From Aureimonas sp. Leaf427 (GTDB lineage: Bacteria; Pseudomonadota; Alphaproteobacteria; Rhizobiales; Rhizobiaceae): a stretch of DNA of 64,000 nucleotides. Both the position numbers and the translations under genes were made by a program. The stretch covers positions 294,100-358,099 of the forward strand of contig NZ_LMQW01000012.1 in NCBI RefSeq assembly GCF_001425485.1. The letters are read 5' to 3'. Positions 55,524 to 63,406 of this stretch are shown piece by piece. Below the pieces are notes generated by a model that was not told the DNA's origin, did no database searches, and saw only the letters and a list, made by a program, of their open reading frames with translations. Numbering within the stretch: the first letter of the stretch is position 1; each line of letters opens with the position of its first letter.

Positions 55524-55572
55524 CGGGTCGTCCCGATTGATCAGACGGCACTTGGGCGGGGTCGTCCCCGCC
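55524..55572 (-). promoter_or_regulatory. Guanidine-II (mini-ykkC) riboswitch
   Basis: On the minus strand two hairpins each carry the ACGR loop that binds guanidinium: stem GGCGGGG/CCCCGCC with loop ACGA (55572-55555) and stem CGGG/CCCG with loop ACGA (55535-55524). The second hairpin lies 9 nt before AAAGGAGG (55514-55507), the ribosome-binding site of gdx. The layout is that of the known guanidine-II riboswitch, which frees the Shine-Dalgarno on ligand binding. Confidence 0.88.
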
Positions 55573-55636
55573 GTGCCCGCTTCATGTGGGACCGCTCCCG
55601 GCCCCCGCAAGACCGGCTGCGGTCCCTTTTTCAGCG

Positions 55637-57094
55637 TCAGACGTCGCGGCGGGCCATTTCGACATAGACCGATTTCGACTGGCTGTAGTGTTCCAGCGCC
55701 GCCCGGCCGTTTTCGCGGCCGAAGCCGGAGCGCTTGGCGCCGCCGAAGGGAATCTCGACCGGCGTCAGATTATAGGCGTTGATCCAGACGATGCCGGCCT
55801 CCAGCGCCGCCGCCACCCGGTGGCTCCGCTCGATGTCGCGGGTGAAGACGCCGGCGGCAAGGCCCATCTCGGACGCATTGGCCCGCGCCACCGCCTCGTC
55901 CTCGGCGTCGAAGTCGAGCACGGAAAGGACGGGGCCGAAGATTTCCTCGCGGGCGATCACCATCTCGTCGGTGACGCCGGTGAAGACGGTGGGCTCGACG
56001 AAGAGCCCCTGCGGGAAGGCCTCTACCTTGGCCGGGCCGCCGCCGATCTCGAGCCGGGCGCCCTCCGCCTTGCCGGTTTCGAGATAGGCGAGGACGCGGT
56101 CGTATTGCGGGCGGGAGACAAGCGGGCCCATCTCGGTCGCCTCGTCCATCGGATCGCCGAGCTTCAGCGCGCGGGTGCGCTCCACCAGCTTCTCCACGAA
56201 GGCGGCGCGCACGGAGCGCTCGACGAAAACGCGCGTGCCGTTCGAGCAGATCTGGCCGGCGGAGTAGAAGTTGCCGAGGATCGCGCCGGACACGGCGGCG
56301 TCGAGATCGGCGTCGGCGAAGACGAGGATCGGCGACTTGCCGCCGAGTTCGAGCGTGACCGGCTTCGGCCCGGTGCCGGCCGAGCGCATGACCTTGGCGC
56401 CCGTCGCGATCGAGCCGGTGACGGAGACCTTGGCGACATTGCGATGCTCGGCGAGCGCGGCCCCGACCTCGCCCCGGCCCTGGACGACGTTGAAGACGCC
56501 GGCGGGCAGACCCGCCTCGATCAGGATCTCGGCGAGCTTCAGCGCCGAGAGCGGCGTGACCTCGGAGGGCTTGAAGATCATGGCATTGCCGCAGGCGAGC
56601 GCGGGCGCGGCCTTCCAGCAGGCGATCTGGATCGGATAGTTCCAGGCGCCGATGCCGAGGCACACGCCGAGCGGCTCGCGGCGCGTGTACGCGAACGGGC
56701 CGCCGAGATCGATGTAGTCGCCGCGAATGTCGCCGGACAGGCGCCCGAAATAGTCGAGACAGTCGGCGCCGGAGGCTGCGTCCGCGACCAGCGTTTCCGA
56801 CAGCGGCTTGCCCGTGTCGAGCGTCTCCAGCTCCGAAAGCTCGCGATTGCGCGCCCGGATGATCTCGGCGGCGCGCATGAGGACGCGTCCGCGTTCGGCC
56901 CCGCTCCGTGCCGCCCAGGCCTTCTGCGCCCGGCGGGCCGCGGCGACCGCCGTCTCGACGATCTCGGTCGTCGCGCCGTGGAGCTTGGCGATCGTCTCGC
57001 CGGTCGCGGGATAGGTGCTCTCGAAGGCGGCGCCGGCCGCGTCCTCCAGATACGCGCCGTCGATGAAGTGGGAGGCCTTCGGCTGGGCTCGCAT
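55637..57094 (-). CDS. betB: Betaine aldehyde dehydrogenase
   Basis: NAD-dependent aldehyde dehydrogenase of 485 residues that oxidises betaine aldehyde to glycine betaine, an osmoprotectant. It shows the BetB features [41 protein letters not shown] (catalytic Glu), [13 protein letters not shown] (catalytic Cys) and [16 protein letters not shown]. The start at 57094 gives the family N-terminus. Neither betA nor betI is adjacent. It fits with the choXWV importer at 14.8 kb. Confidence 0.9.
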   Translation of the reverse strand: MRAQPKASHFIDGAYLEDAAGAAFESTYPATGETIAKLHGATTEIVETAVAAARRAQKAWAARSGAERGRVLMRAAEIIRARNRELSELETLDTGKPLSETLVADAASGADCLDYFGRLSGDIRGDYIDLGGPFAYTRREPLGVCLGIGAWNYPIQIACWKAAPALACGNAMIFKPSEVTPLSALKLAEILIEAGLPAGVFNVVQGRGEVGAALAEHRNVAKVSVTGSIATGAKVMRSAGTGPKPVTLELGGKSPILVFADADLDAAVSGAILGNFYSAGQICSNGTRVFVERSVRAAFVEKLVERTRALKLGDPMDEATEMGPLVSRPQYDRVLAYLETGKAEGARLEIGGGPAKVEAFPQGLFVEPTVFTGVTDEMVIAREEIFGPVLSVLDFDAEDEAVARANASEMGLAAGVFTRDIERSHRVAAALEAGIVWINAYNLTPVEIPFGGAKRSGFGRENGRAALEHYSQSKSVYVEMARRDV

Positions 57095-57253
57095 CGTCTC
57101 GTCTCTCGCTTGCGTCTCGTCGGGACTCCAGCCCTTGCACCCGCGAACCCCACACGTCTGCCCGATTTGCGACGTTTCGCCGGAACGCGCTTCGGAACAA
57201 GCCGGCGGCCGCGTCGCTTGTCCATGTTCAGGATATGGCAAGGAGACGGAACG

Positions 57254-57616
57254 ATGAGCGCAGCACGGGACAGTGGCACGCCCTACATCACCATCGAGCG
57301 CGAGACGCGGCCGGTGAACGTTCTTTTCGGCGACGTGATCGTCGCGACGACGAACGAGGCGCTTCTCCTCAAGGAGGGAGACCGCCCTGCGGTGGTCTAC
57401 GTGCCGCGCGAGCATGTGGCGACGGAGTTCTTCATTCCGACGGACCACCACACGACCTGCCCGCACAAGGGCGCGGCGCGCTACTGGACGATCTCGGCGG
57501 CCGGGCGCGCTTCGGAAAACGCGGCCTGGGCCTATGATTCGCCGAAAGCCGAGGTCGCGGCCATTGCCGGCCACGTCGCCTTCTATCCCGACCGGCTGCG
57601 CATCGAGATCGGCTGA
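57254..57616 (+). CDS. DUF427 family protein
   Basis: Protein of 120 residues, DUF427. Features are [33 protein letters not shown], the central [16 protein letters not shown] and [12 protein letters not shown]. The fold is a small beta-barrel of unknown function. AAGGAGA lies 8 nt before the ATG at 57254. It is divergent from betB. Confidence 0.93.
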   Translation: MSAARDSGTPYITIERETRPVNVLFGDVIVATTNEALLLKEGDRPAVVYVPREHVATEFFIPTDHHTTCPHKGAARYWTISAAGRASENAAWAYDSPKAEVAAIAGHVAFYPDRLRIEIG

Positions 57617-57629
57617 GCGCGCTCTCCGG

Positions 57630-57655
57630 GGAACCCTTCGTCCGTCTTATGGGTT
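57630..57655 (+). promoter_or_regulatory. EcfG-type promoter candidate of the DUF1236 gene
   Basis: GGAAC (57630-57634), 17 nt, GGTT (57652-57655), 42 nt before the start codon. The spacing is one longer than at phyR but within the accepted 16/17. Confidence 0.5.
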
Positions 57656-57696
57656 GGTCGGGCGAAGGGTCACAGCCACGTTACCGGAGACCACCC

Positions 57697-58254
57697 ATGC
57701 GCAGACTTCTCATCGCCTCGGCTGCCGCCGCCTTCCTCTCGGGCGCGGCTTCGGCCCAGACCGTCATCATCGATTGGAGCGGCCCGGATGCCGGACTGAT
57801 CGTCGCCGTCGAGACGCCGGCCACGGTGCGCGAATATGTCGTGTCCAACCCGCGCCCGGGCGTCGTGCTCGAAGGCCGCATCTCGCAGGGCTACATCGTG
57901 CCGGAAACGGTCGAGCTGGTGCCCGTGCCGAACGATCCCGACTATGTCTACTTCTACGACGCGGACAACCGCCCGGTGATCGTGCGGGCCGACGACCGCT
58001 CGGTCGTGGCGATCGAGACGACCACGGCCGCCGTCTCCGACGACGCGCTGCCGGACGAGCTGATCGGCTATGTGCGCGACAACCGCGCCGACGAAATCGT
58101 TCTGGAGGGCCGGATCGAGAACGGCTACGTCGTGCCGGCCGAGGCTCAGCTTCGCCCCGTCGCGGGCTATGACGGCTACTCGTATTTCTACAGCGAGGGC
58201 CGCCCCTACATCGTCGACAATGCCGACCGGCGCGTCGTCTACATCGCGCGCTGA
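57697..58254 (+). CDS. Exported protein with two DUF1236 repeats
   Basis: Periplasmic protein of 185 residues. A signal peptide covers about 1-20 (MRRLLIASAAAAFLSGAASA). The mature part holds two homologous DUF1236 units (about 45-107 and 125-185), each with VLEGRI-x2-GY-(I/V)-VP and Y-x-YFY-x3-RP-x-IV; the second is a clear copy of the first. DUF1236 proteins are common in rhizobia and often stress-linked, of unknown function. The EcfG-type promoter upstream agrees with that. Confidence 0.85.
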   Translation: MRRLLIASAAAAFLSGAASAQTVIIDWSGPDAGLIVAVETPATVREYVVSNPRPGVVLEGRISQGYIVPETVELVPVPNDPDYVYFYDADNRPVIVRADDRSVVAIETTTAAVSDDALPDELIGYVRDNRADEIVLEGRIENGYVVPAEAQLRPVAGYDGYSYFYSEGRPYIVDNADRRVVYIAR

Positions 58255-58314
58255 TCGAGCCCGCCGACACGACCAGAAACGCCGCGCTTTCCCGAAGGCG
58301 CGGCGTCCGGCGTT

Positions 58315-58590
58315 TCAGCGGTCGTTGTGGCCGAGGTCGCGGTCGGGGTCCAGGCGGTCGCGCACGCGCTGCTTCAGGACCTTCGCCTCGGGAAAGCCGC
58401 CATCGGCCTTGCGGTCCCAGATCAGGCCGCCCTCGTAGTGGATCTCGAAAATGCCGCCGGTTCCGGGGATCAGCGCGACCTCGCCGAGATCGGGCCCGAA
58501 GGTGGAGAGCAGCTCCTGCGCCATCCATCCCGCCCGCAGCAGCCATTGGCACTGCGTGCAGTAGGTGATCGTGATTCTGGGTCCCGCCAT
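58315..58590 (-). CDS. Rdx/SelW-like thioredoxin-fold protein
   Basis: Protein of 91 residues of the SelT/SelW/SelH (Rdx) family, with CxxC at 11-14 (YCTQCQWLLRAGWMAQELL) and GTGGIFEIHYEGGLIWDRKADGGFPEAKVLKQRVRD. The redox function is inferred from the fold; the substrate is unknown. It is convergent with the DUF1236 gene, and a GC-rich hairpin lies between (58279-58306). Confidence 0.88.
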   Translation of the reverse strand: MAGPRITITYCTQCQWLLRAGWMAQELLSTFGPDLGEVALIPGTGGIFEIHYEGGLIWDRKADGGFPEAKVLKQRVRDRLDPDRDLGHNDR

Positions 58591-58690
58591 GTCTCGCCCT
58601 CCCGCTCGGCCATCCCGTCTTAGCGGGCGGGACGGGCGCTGTTCAAGGCAAGGCCGTCCCGGCCCGGACGCTTCGGGAGGCTCGCCGCCC

Positions 58691-59425
58691 TCAGCTCTTG
58701 GCGGCGGAGACCAGGACGGGCGTCTCGCGATAGAGGGCGGGGAAGACCTTCTTCAGATTCTCGATCTTCGGCAGGTCGTTGTAGACGATGTAGGGGTAGG
58801 TCGGGTTCAGCGTCAGGAAATCCTGATGATAGGCCTCGGCGGGGTAGAAGGCCGGCACGGCCGAGGTCGTCGTCACGATCTTGGCCCCGAAGGCGCCCGT
58901 CTTGTCGAGTTCGGCGATGTAGCGGTCGGCGATCGCCTTCTGCTCGGCATCGAGCGGGAAGACGGCGGAGCGGTACTGCGTGCCGTGGTCGGGTCCCTGG
59001 CTGTTCAGCGTCGTCGGGTCGTGCGCGACGGAGAAGAAGACCTGGAGCAGCTTGCCGTAGCTGACCTCCTTGGGATCATAGGTCACTTCCACCGTCTCGG
59101 CATGGCCTGTGGCGCCGGTCGAGACCGCCTCGTAGGTCGCGGCGTCCTCGTCGCCGCCGGCATAGCCGGAGACGGCCTTCTCGACGCCCTTCACATGCTG
59201 GAACACGCCCTGGACGCCCCAGAAGCAGCCGCCGGCGAAGCGAGCGATCTTCAGGCCCTTGGCGGCCGAGGCCTCGTCGAGGCCCGGCGCGGGGATCACG
59301 ACCGCCGCCTCCGCCGCGACGGCCGGAAGACGCGACATGAGTAGGCCGCCGCCGCCCGCCAGAAGCGCGGCGAGGGCGAGAGGCGCTGCCAGTCGCAGCT
59401 TCGAGATGCGGGACGGGCGGGTCAT
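58691..59425 (-). CDS. msrA: Peptide methionine sulfoxide reductase MsrA, exported form
   Basis: Methionine-S-sulfoxide reductase of 244 residues. The N-terminal hydrophobic segment (about 12-38, LAAPLALAALLAGGGGLLM) acts as a signal or anchor, so it works in the periplasm. The catalytic Cys67 is in FAGGCFWGVQGVFQHVKGV, and DPTTLNSQGPDHGTQYRSAVF is the substrate-binding block. I see no second Cys for the resolving step, so regeneration would use the one-Cys mechanism. No msrB is adjacent. Confidence 0.92.
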   Translation of the reverse strand: MTRPSRISKLRLAAPLALAALLAGGGGLLMSRLPAVAAEAAVVIPAPGLDEASAAKGLKIARFAGGCFWGVQGVFQHVKGVEKAVSGYAGGDEDAATYEAVSTGATGHAETVEVTYDPKEVSYGKLLQVFFSVAHDPTTLNSQGPDHGTQYRSAVFPLDAEQKAIADRYIAELDKTGAFGAKIVTTTSAVPAFYPAEAYHQDFLTLNPTYPYIVYNDLPKIENLKKVFPALYRETPVLVSAAKS

Positions 59426-59841
59426 GGCGGTCTCCTTCGAGGAGCAGTCGGGGGGCAGGACCGTCGCCTCGGATCGAGAGGCGCGACGTCGTCATGGGAA
59501 GAGATGCGCGCGAGCAGGCCCGGCCGCAAATCACAGAAGCGGCAACGTCCCGGCCAGGTCCGGCGAAGACGGCGCCCCGGCACAGGCGATACAAAGCCGC
59601 CGGAACCTGCTATGCACCCGCGCGAACCGATCGCGTCCCGCTTCTTTTTGCCTCGGCCGGCGCCCCGGCGCGTCGCGCGTGCGATTTTCGATCGGATCCA
59701 CGGGAGCCTGCCGGGTTCATCCTGAACCCGCCGGACTCCGGCTTTCCTTTTTGTCGTTTGTCTTTTCGGGATAACCGGTTTCCACTGATCCCCGACAAAC
59801 TCTAAGCTCGCCCATCGACCTCTTCCAGGCGCACGTTCAGC
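59426..59841. other. Intergenic region upstream of the pseudo-ABC protein
   Basis: No gene is supported. It holds the promoter of the next gene and, at 59700-59805, a family A repeat whose right end is 36 bp from the start codon. Confidence 0.5.
59700..59805 (+). repeat. Dispersed ~105-bp repeat, family A, copy 3
   Basis: Contains TTTGTCTTTTCGGG, an ATAACCGGTTT core and CCCCGACAAACTCTAA, nearly identical to copy 1 in its right half; the left half is more diverged, with its own GGGTTC/GAACCC palindrome. Confidence 0.8.
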
Positions 59842-62676
59842 ATGGCCGTCACCCTCTACCAATATGCCTGGAAGCACACCCGGCGCGAACAGATCTGGAT
59901 GCTGGTCGTCGTCGTCCTGTCGATCGTCCCGCTCTTCGCCTCGCTCAACCTGCCCAAGCTGATCGTCAACGGGCCGATCCAGGGCGAGGGCTTCGAGGCC
60001 GGCAACGGCGCGACGCAGAATTTCCTCAGCCTCTCCATCCCCGTGCCGGACTTCGTCTCCTCGGCGGACGAGCTCGTTCTCTTCCACGGCTTCGACTTCA
60101 ACCGCTTCCACGCGCTCTTCGTCCTGTCCGGCCTGTTCCTGGCCCTCGTCATCATCAATGGCGGGTTCAAGTACTACATCAACACGTTCAAGGGCCGGCT
60201 CGGCGAGCGCATGCTGCGGCGCATGCGCTACGAGTTCGTGGACCTCGTCCTGCGCTTTCCCATCCAGCGCTTCCGCCAGCTGCGCTCGCCCGAGATCGCC
60301 TCCATGATCAAGGACGAGCTGGAGCCGATCGGCGGCTTCATCGGCGACGCCTTCGTCACGCCGGTCTACCTGATCAGCCAGGTGCTGACCGCGATCGTCT
60401 TCATCTTCGTTCAGTCGATGACGCTCGGCCTCGTCGCGCTCAGCGTCATGGGCATCCAGGTCGTCATCATCCCGCGCATGCGGCGCCGGCTCCTGGTGCT
60501 CGGCCGCCAGCGGCAGCTGACCGCGCGCCAGTTCGCCGGCCGCGTCGGCGAGATCGTCGAGGGCATTTCCAGCGTCCACACCAACGACACGTCCAACTGG
60601 GAGCGCGCCGGCGTCGCCGCCGAGCTCGGGCAGATCTTCCTGATCCGCTTCGACATCTACCAGTGGAAGTTCCTGGTGAAGTTCCTGAACAACTTCCTGT
60701 CCCAGGTGACGCCCTTCATCTTCTACCTCTTCGGCGGCTATTTCGCGATCACCGGACAGCTCGACATCGGCCAGCTCGTCGCCGTCATCGCGGCCTACAA
60801 GGAGCTGCCCTCGCCGCTGAAGGACCTCATCGACTGGGACCAGATCCGGCTCGACGTGCAGGTGAAGTACGATCAGGTCGTCGAGCAGTTCGACATCGAC
60901 GACGTCGCCGATGCCAGCCTCCAGGCGCCGACCCCGGACCGCGTCGCGCCACTCGTCGGCGCCTTCGCGCTCTCCGGCCTCGGCCTGCTCGACGAGAGCG
61001 ACGGGCGGCTCGTCGAGCAGGTGACGCTCGACCTGCCGCTCGGCGAGCGCGTCGCGGCGATCGGTCCGGCCGGGAGCGGCGGCGAGCATGTCGCGGAGGT
61101 GCTGGCACGCCTGCGCCGGCCGACCACGGGACAGGTCATGCTCGCGGGCAAGCCTCTGATCGAGCTGTCGGAGGCGGTGACGGGCCGGCGCCTCGGCTAT
61201 GTTGACGCAGCCACCTACTTCCCGCGCACCTCGCTGCGCGAGGCGCTTCTCTACGGGCTGAAGCGCCATCCGATCGGCGAAGCCGACAGGAAGAAGACGC
61301 GCACCAGCGATCTGGCGCGCCACGAGACGATCCGCTCCGGCAACACGCTTCTCGACCCGAGCGACGAGTGGATCGACTTCGAGGCGATCGGCCTCGGCGG
61401 CGCCTCCGATCTCGGGCCGCGCATCGCCGAGATCCTGCGCCTCGTCGTCTTCGAGCGGGACGTGCAGCTCTTCGGGCTTCGCGCCCGCGTGCCCGCCGAG
61501 ATGCAGGAGGAGGCGGCCGAGACCATCCTCTCGGCTCGCCATGCCTTCCGCGACCGGCTCTCGGAGGCGGGGATGGACGCCTATGTCGAGGCCTTCGATC
61601 CCGACCGCTACATTCACAACGCCACGATCATGGAGAACATCGTCTTCGGCGCGCCGCGCGATCCGCGCGTCGGGCTGGCGCAGTTCTACGTGCACGACCA
61701 TTCGCGCAAGACGCTCCGCGCCACGGGCTTGGCCGAAATCCTCTACGAGATGGGCCGCGACATCGCGGCGGAGATGATCGATCTCTTCGGCGATCTCGAG
61801 CCCGGCAATCCCCTGCTCCAGCGCCTGACGATCATGACGCCGGAAGAGCTCGGCGACTACCGTCAGGTCCTGTTGCGCGCGGCCGGCAAGCGCTTCGACG
61901 ATGTCGGCCAAGCCGAGCGCGTCGCGCTGATCCGCCTCGCGCTCGGCTATGCCGAGCCGCGCCAGCGCCTCGGCCTCGTCGACGAGGCCTTCATGGAGAA
62001 GGTCGTGGAAACGCGGCGGCTCTTCCGCGAGGAAATTCCCGAGGAGCTGGATGCCGTCATCGTCTTCCACGATGCCGACACCTTCAATCCGGCCGCCAGC
62101 ATCCAGGACAACGTCCTCTTCGGCCGCATCGCCTACGATCTCGCCAATGCGACGGACGCGGTCGAGGGCATGCTGGTCAAGGGTCTCGACGATCTCGGCC
62201 TGTCCGCGGTGGTGCAGGAGGCGGGGCTGGCCTACGACATCGGCGCGGGCGCCAAGCGCCTCTCGCTCGGCCAGCAGCAGAAGCTCTCGCTCGCCCGCGC
62301 GCTCCTGAAGGCGCCGGACTATCTCATCGTCAATCGCGGCCTCTCGGCTCTGGATTCCGACACGCAACGGCGCATCGTGGAGGGAACGCTCGCGTGGAAG
62401 CCGGCGGGAACGGAGGGCTTCGGCACGTTCTGGGTGCTCGCCAATCCGCAGCTCGCCGAGCTTTTCGAGCGCATCGTCGAGTTCGACAACGGTCGCGTCG
62501 TCTCCGATTTCAGGCCGGGCGAGCAGCCCGTGCCGGAGATCGAGGAGGCGGGACCGGAGGCCGCGGAAGCGAGACACGAGGACGCCGAGCGGCGCACGGC
62601 CGAGGCGACGAGCGTCGCCGAGGAACCGGCCGCGGGCGAGACGGCGAACGCGCCGCCGGGCCAGGTCGCGGTCTGA
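59842..62676 (+). CDS. ABC-exporter-like membrane protein with a degenerate ATPase domain
   Basis: Protein of 944 residues. The N-terminal half (about 1-345) is an ABC type-1 exporter membrane domain with at least four strong helices (about 18-36, 89-106, 172-211, 281-305). The C-terminal half begins like a nucleotide-binding domain but has lost its chemistry: the Walker A position is GPAGSGGEHV (408-417, Lys and Ser/Thr replaced by Gly and Glu), the Walker B region is YLIVNRGLSALD (Asp and Glu replaced by Asn and Arg), and the H-loop His is replaced (WVLANPQLAE). The signature is LSLGQQQ (807-813). About 290 extra residues separate Walker A from the signature, and N(I/V)(V/L)FG occurs twice (599-603, 757-761). 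It is followed by cNMP-binding and MBL genes. Related large proteins occur in rhizobia; function is unknown. Confidence 0.85.
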   Translation: MAVTLYQYAWKHTRREQIWMLVVVVLSIVPLFASLNLPKLIVNGPIQGEGFEAGNGATQNFLSLSIPVPDFVSSADELVLFHGFDFNRFHALFVLSGLFLALVIINGGFKYYINTFKGRLGERMLRRMRYEFVDLVLRFPIQRFRQLRSPEIASMIKDELEPIGGFIGDAFVTPVYLISQVLTAIVFIFVQSMTLGLVALSVMGIQVVIIPRMRRRLLVLGRQRQLTARQFAGRVGEIVEGISSVHTNDTSNWERAGVAAELGQIFLIRFDIYQWKFLVKFLNNFLSQVTPFIFYLFGGYFAITGQLDIGQLVAVIAAYKELPSPLKDLIDWDQIRLDVQVKYDQVVEQFDIDDVADASLQAPTPDRVAPLVGAFALSGLGLLDESDGRLVEQVTLDLPLGERVAAIGPAGSGGEHVAEVLARLRRPTTGQVMLAGKPLIELSEAVTGRRLGYVDAATYFPRTSLREALLYGLKRHPIGEADRKKTRTSDLARHETIRSGNTLLDPSDEWIDFEAIGLGGASDLGPRIAEILRLVVFERDVQLFGLRARVPAEMQEEAAETILSARHAFRDRLSEAGMDAYVEAFDPDRYIHNATIMENIVFGAPRDPRVGLAQFYVHDHSRKTLRATGLAEILYEMGRDIAAEMIDLFGDLEPGNPLLQRLTIMTPEELGDYRQVLLRAAGKRFDDVGQAERVALIRLALGYAEPRQRLGLVDEAFMEKVVETRRLFREEIPEELDAVIVFHDADTFNPAASIQDNVLFGRIAYDLANATDAVEGMLVKGLDDLGLSAVVQEAGLAYDIGAGAKRLSLGQQQKLSLARALLKAPDYLIVNRGLSALDSDTQRRIVEGTLAWKPAGTEGFGTFWVLANPQLAELFERIVEFDNGRVVSDFRPGEQPVPEIEEAGPEAAEARHEDAERRTAEATSVAEEPAAGETANAPPGQVAV

Positions 62677-62859
62677 CCGGGTTCGGCGCCACAAGGCGCC
62701 CGATGCCAGTGGCTTGCGACGGCAGCGACCGATCCCCACGTTTTGTCATACTGTATGACGTGTCATCGTCGTTTCATCGAGCCCGAGGATTGATCCCGAT
62801 CGAACAATCCGACTAGGCTCGTCTGGTCAGACATCTCTCTCGCGGAGTTCGACAGCGCC

Positions 62860-63321
62860 ATGAGCCTTCTGAAGAACGAGGTCGACATCCTGAAGCGCGT
62901 TCCGCTCTTCTCGGGCATCGACGCCTCGAAGCTGAAGCTCCTCGCCTTCACCTCGCAGGTCGTGCGGTACAAGGCGAACGAGATGCTGTTCGAGCAGGGT
63001 CAGGCGGGCGACAGTGCCTATGTCATTCTCAGCGGCAAGGCGCGCGTCTTCGTGACGACGCCGGGCGGGCCGATCGATCTGGCCGAGGTCGGCGAGACCG
63101 ACTTCGTCGGCGAGATCGCCATCCTCTGCGACGTGCCAAGAACGGCGACCGTGGAGGCGACCTCGGATCTGACCGCCTTGCGCGTCGACAAGCAGTGCTT
63201 CGCCGAGCTTCTGACGAGCTTCCCCGCGATGGGCATCGCCATGCTGCGCGAACTCGGCTTCCGCCTCAGCCGCACGACGGCCGAGCTCGTCGCCGCCGAG
63301 GGGCGCAACGGACCCCATTGA
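62860..63321 (+). CDS. Stand-alone cyclic-nucleotide-binding protein
   Basis: Cytoplasmic protein of 153 residues consisting of a single Crp-type cNMP-binding domain, MSLLKNEVDILKRVPLFSGIDASKLKLLAF onward. The phosphate-binding cassette is GEIAILCDVPRTATV with Glu85 and Arg94, the residues that bind the ribose and phosphate. There is no helix-turn-helix, so it is not a DNA-binding regulator; it must act through protein partners. It lies 183 bp after the ABC-like gene and 85 bp before the MBL gene on the same strand. Confidence 0.9.
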   Translation: MSLLKNEVDILKRVPLFSGIDASKLKLLAFTSQVVRYKANEMLFEQGQAGDSAYVILSGKARVFVTTPGGPIDLAEVGETDFVGEIAILCDVPRTATVEATSDLTALRVDKQCFAELLTSFPAMGIAMLRELGFRLSRTTAELVAAEGRNGPH

Positions 63322-63406
63322 GGAACCGCCCGCCCGGCCGCCTGCGGCCGTCCCTCACGATCCCGGCGAGGCCTTGCCTTCGCCCGGCGGCAGGCTTCGC
63401 GCGCGC

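Noticed and set aside
58279-58306. GC-rich hairpin between the DUF1236 and Rdx genes as a terminator.
   Set aside because: The 9-bp stem is real, but no U tract follows on either strand, so terminator function is not supported.
59422-62739. A ~1100-codon frame antisense to the pseudo-ABC gene.
   Set aside because: It is rich in Arg, Glu and Ala without domains; the plus-strand protein has clear membrane helices.
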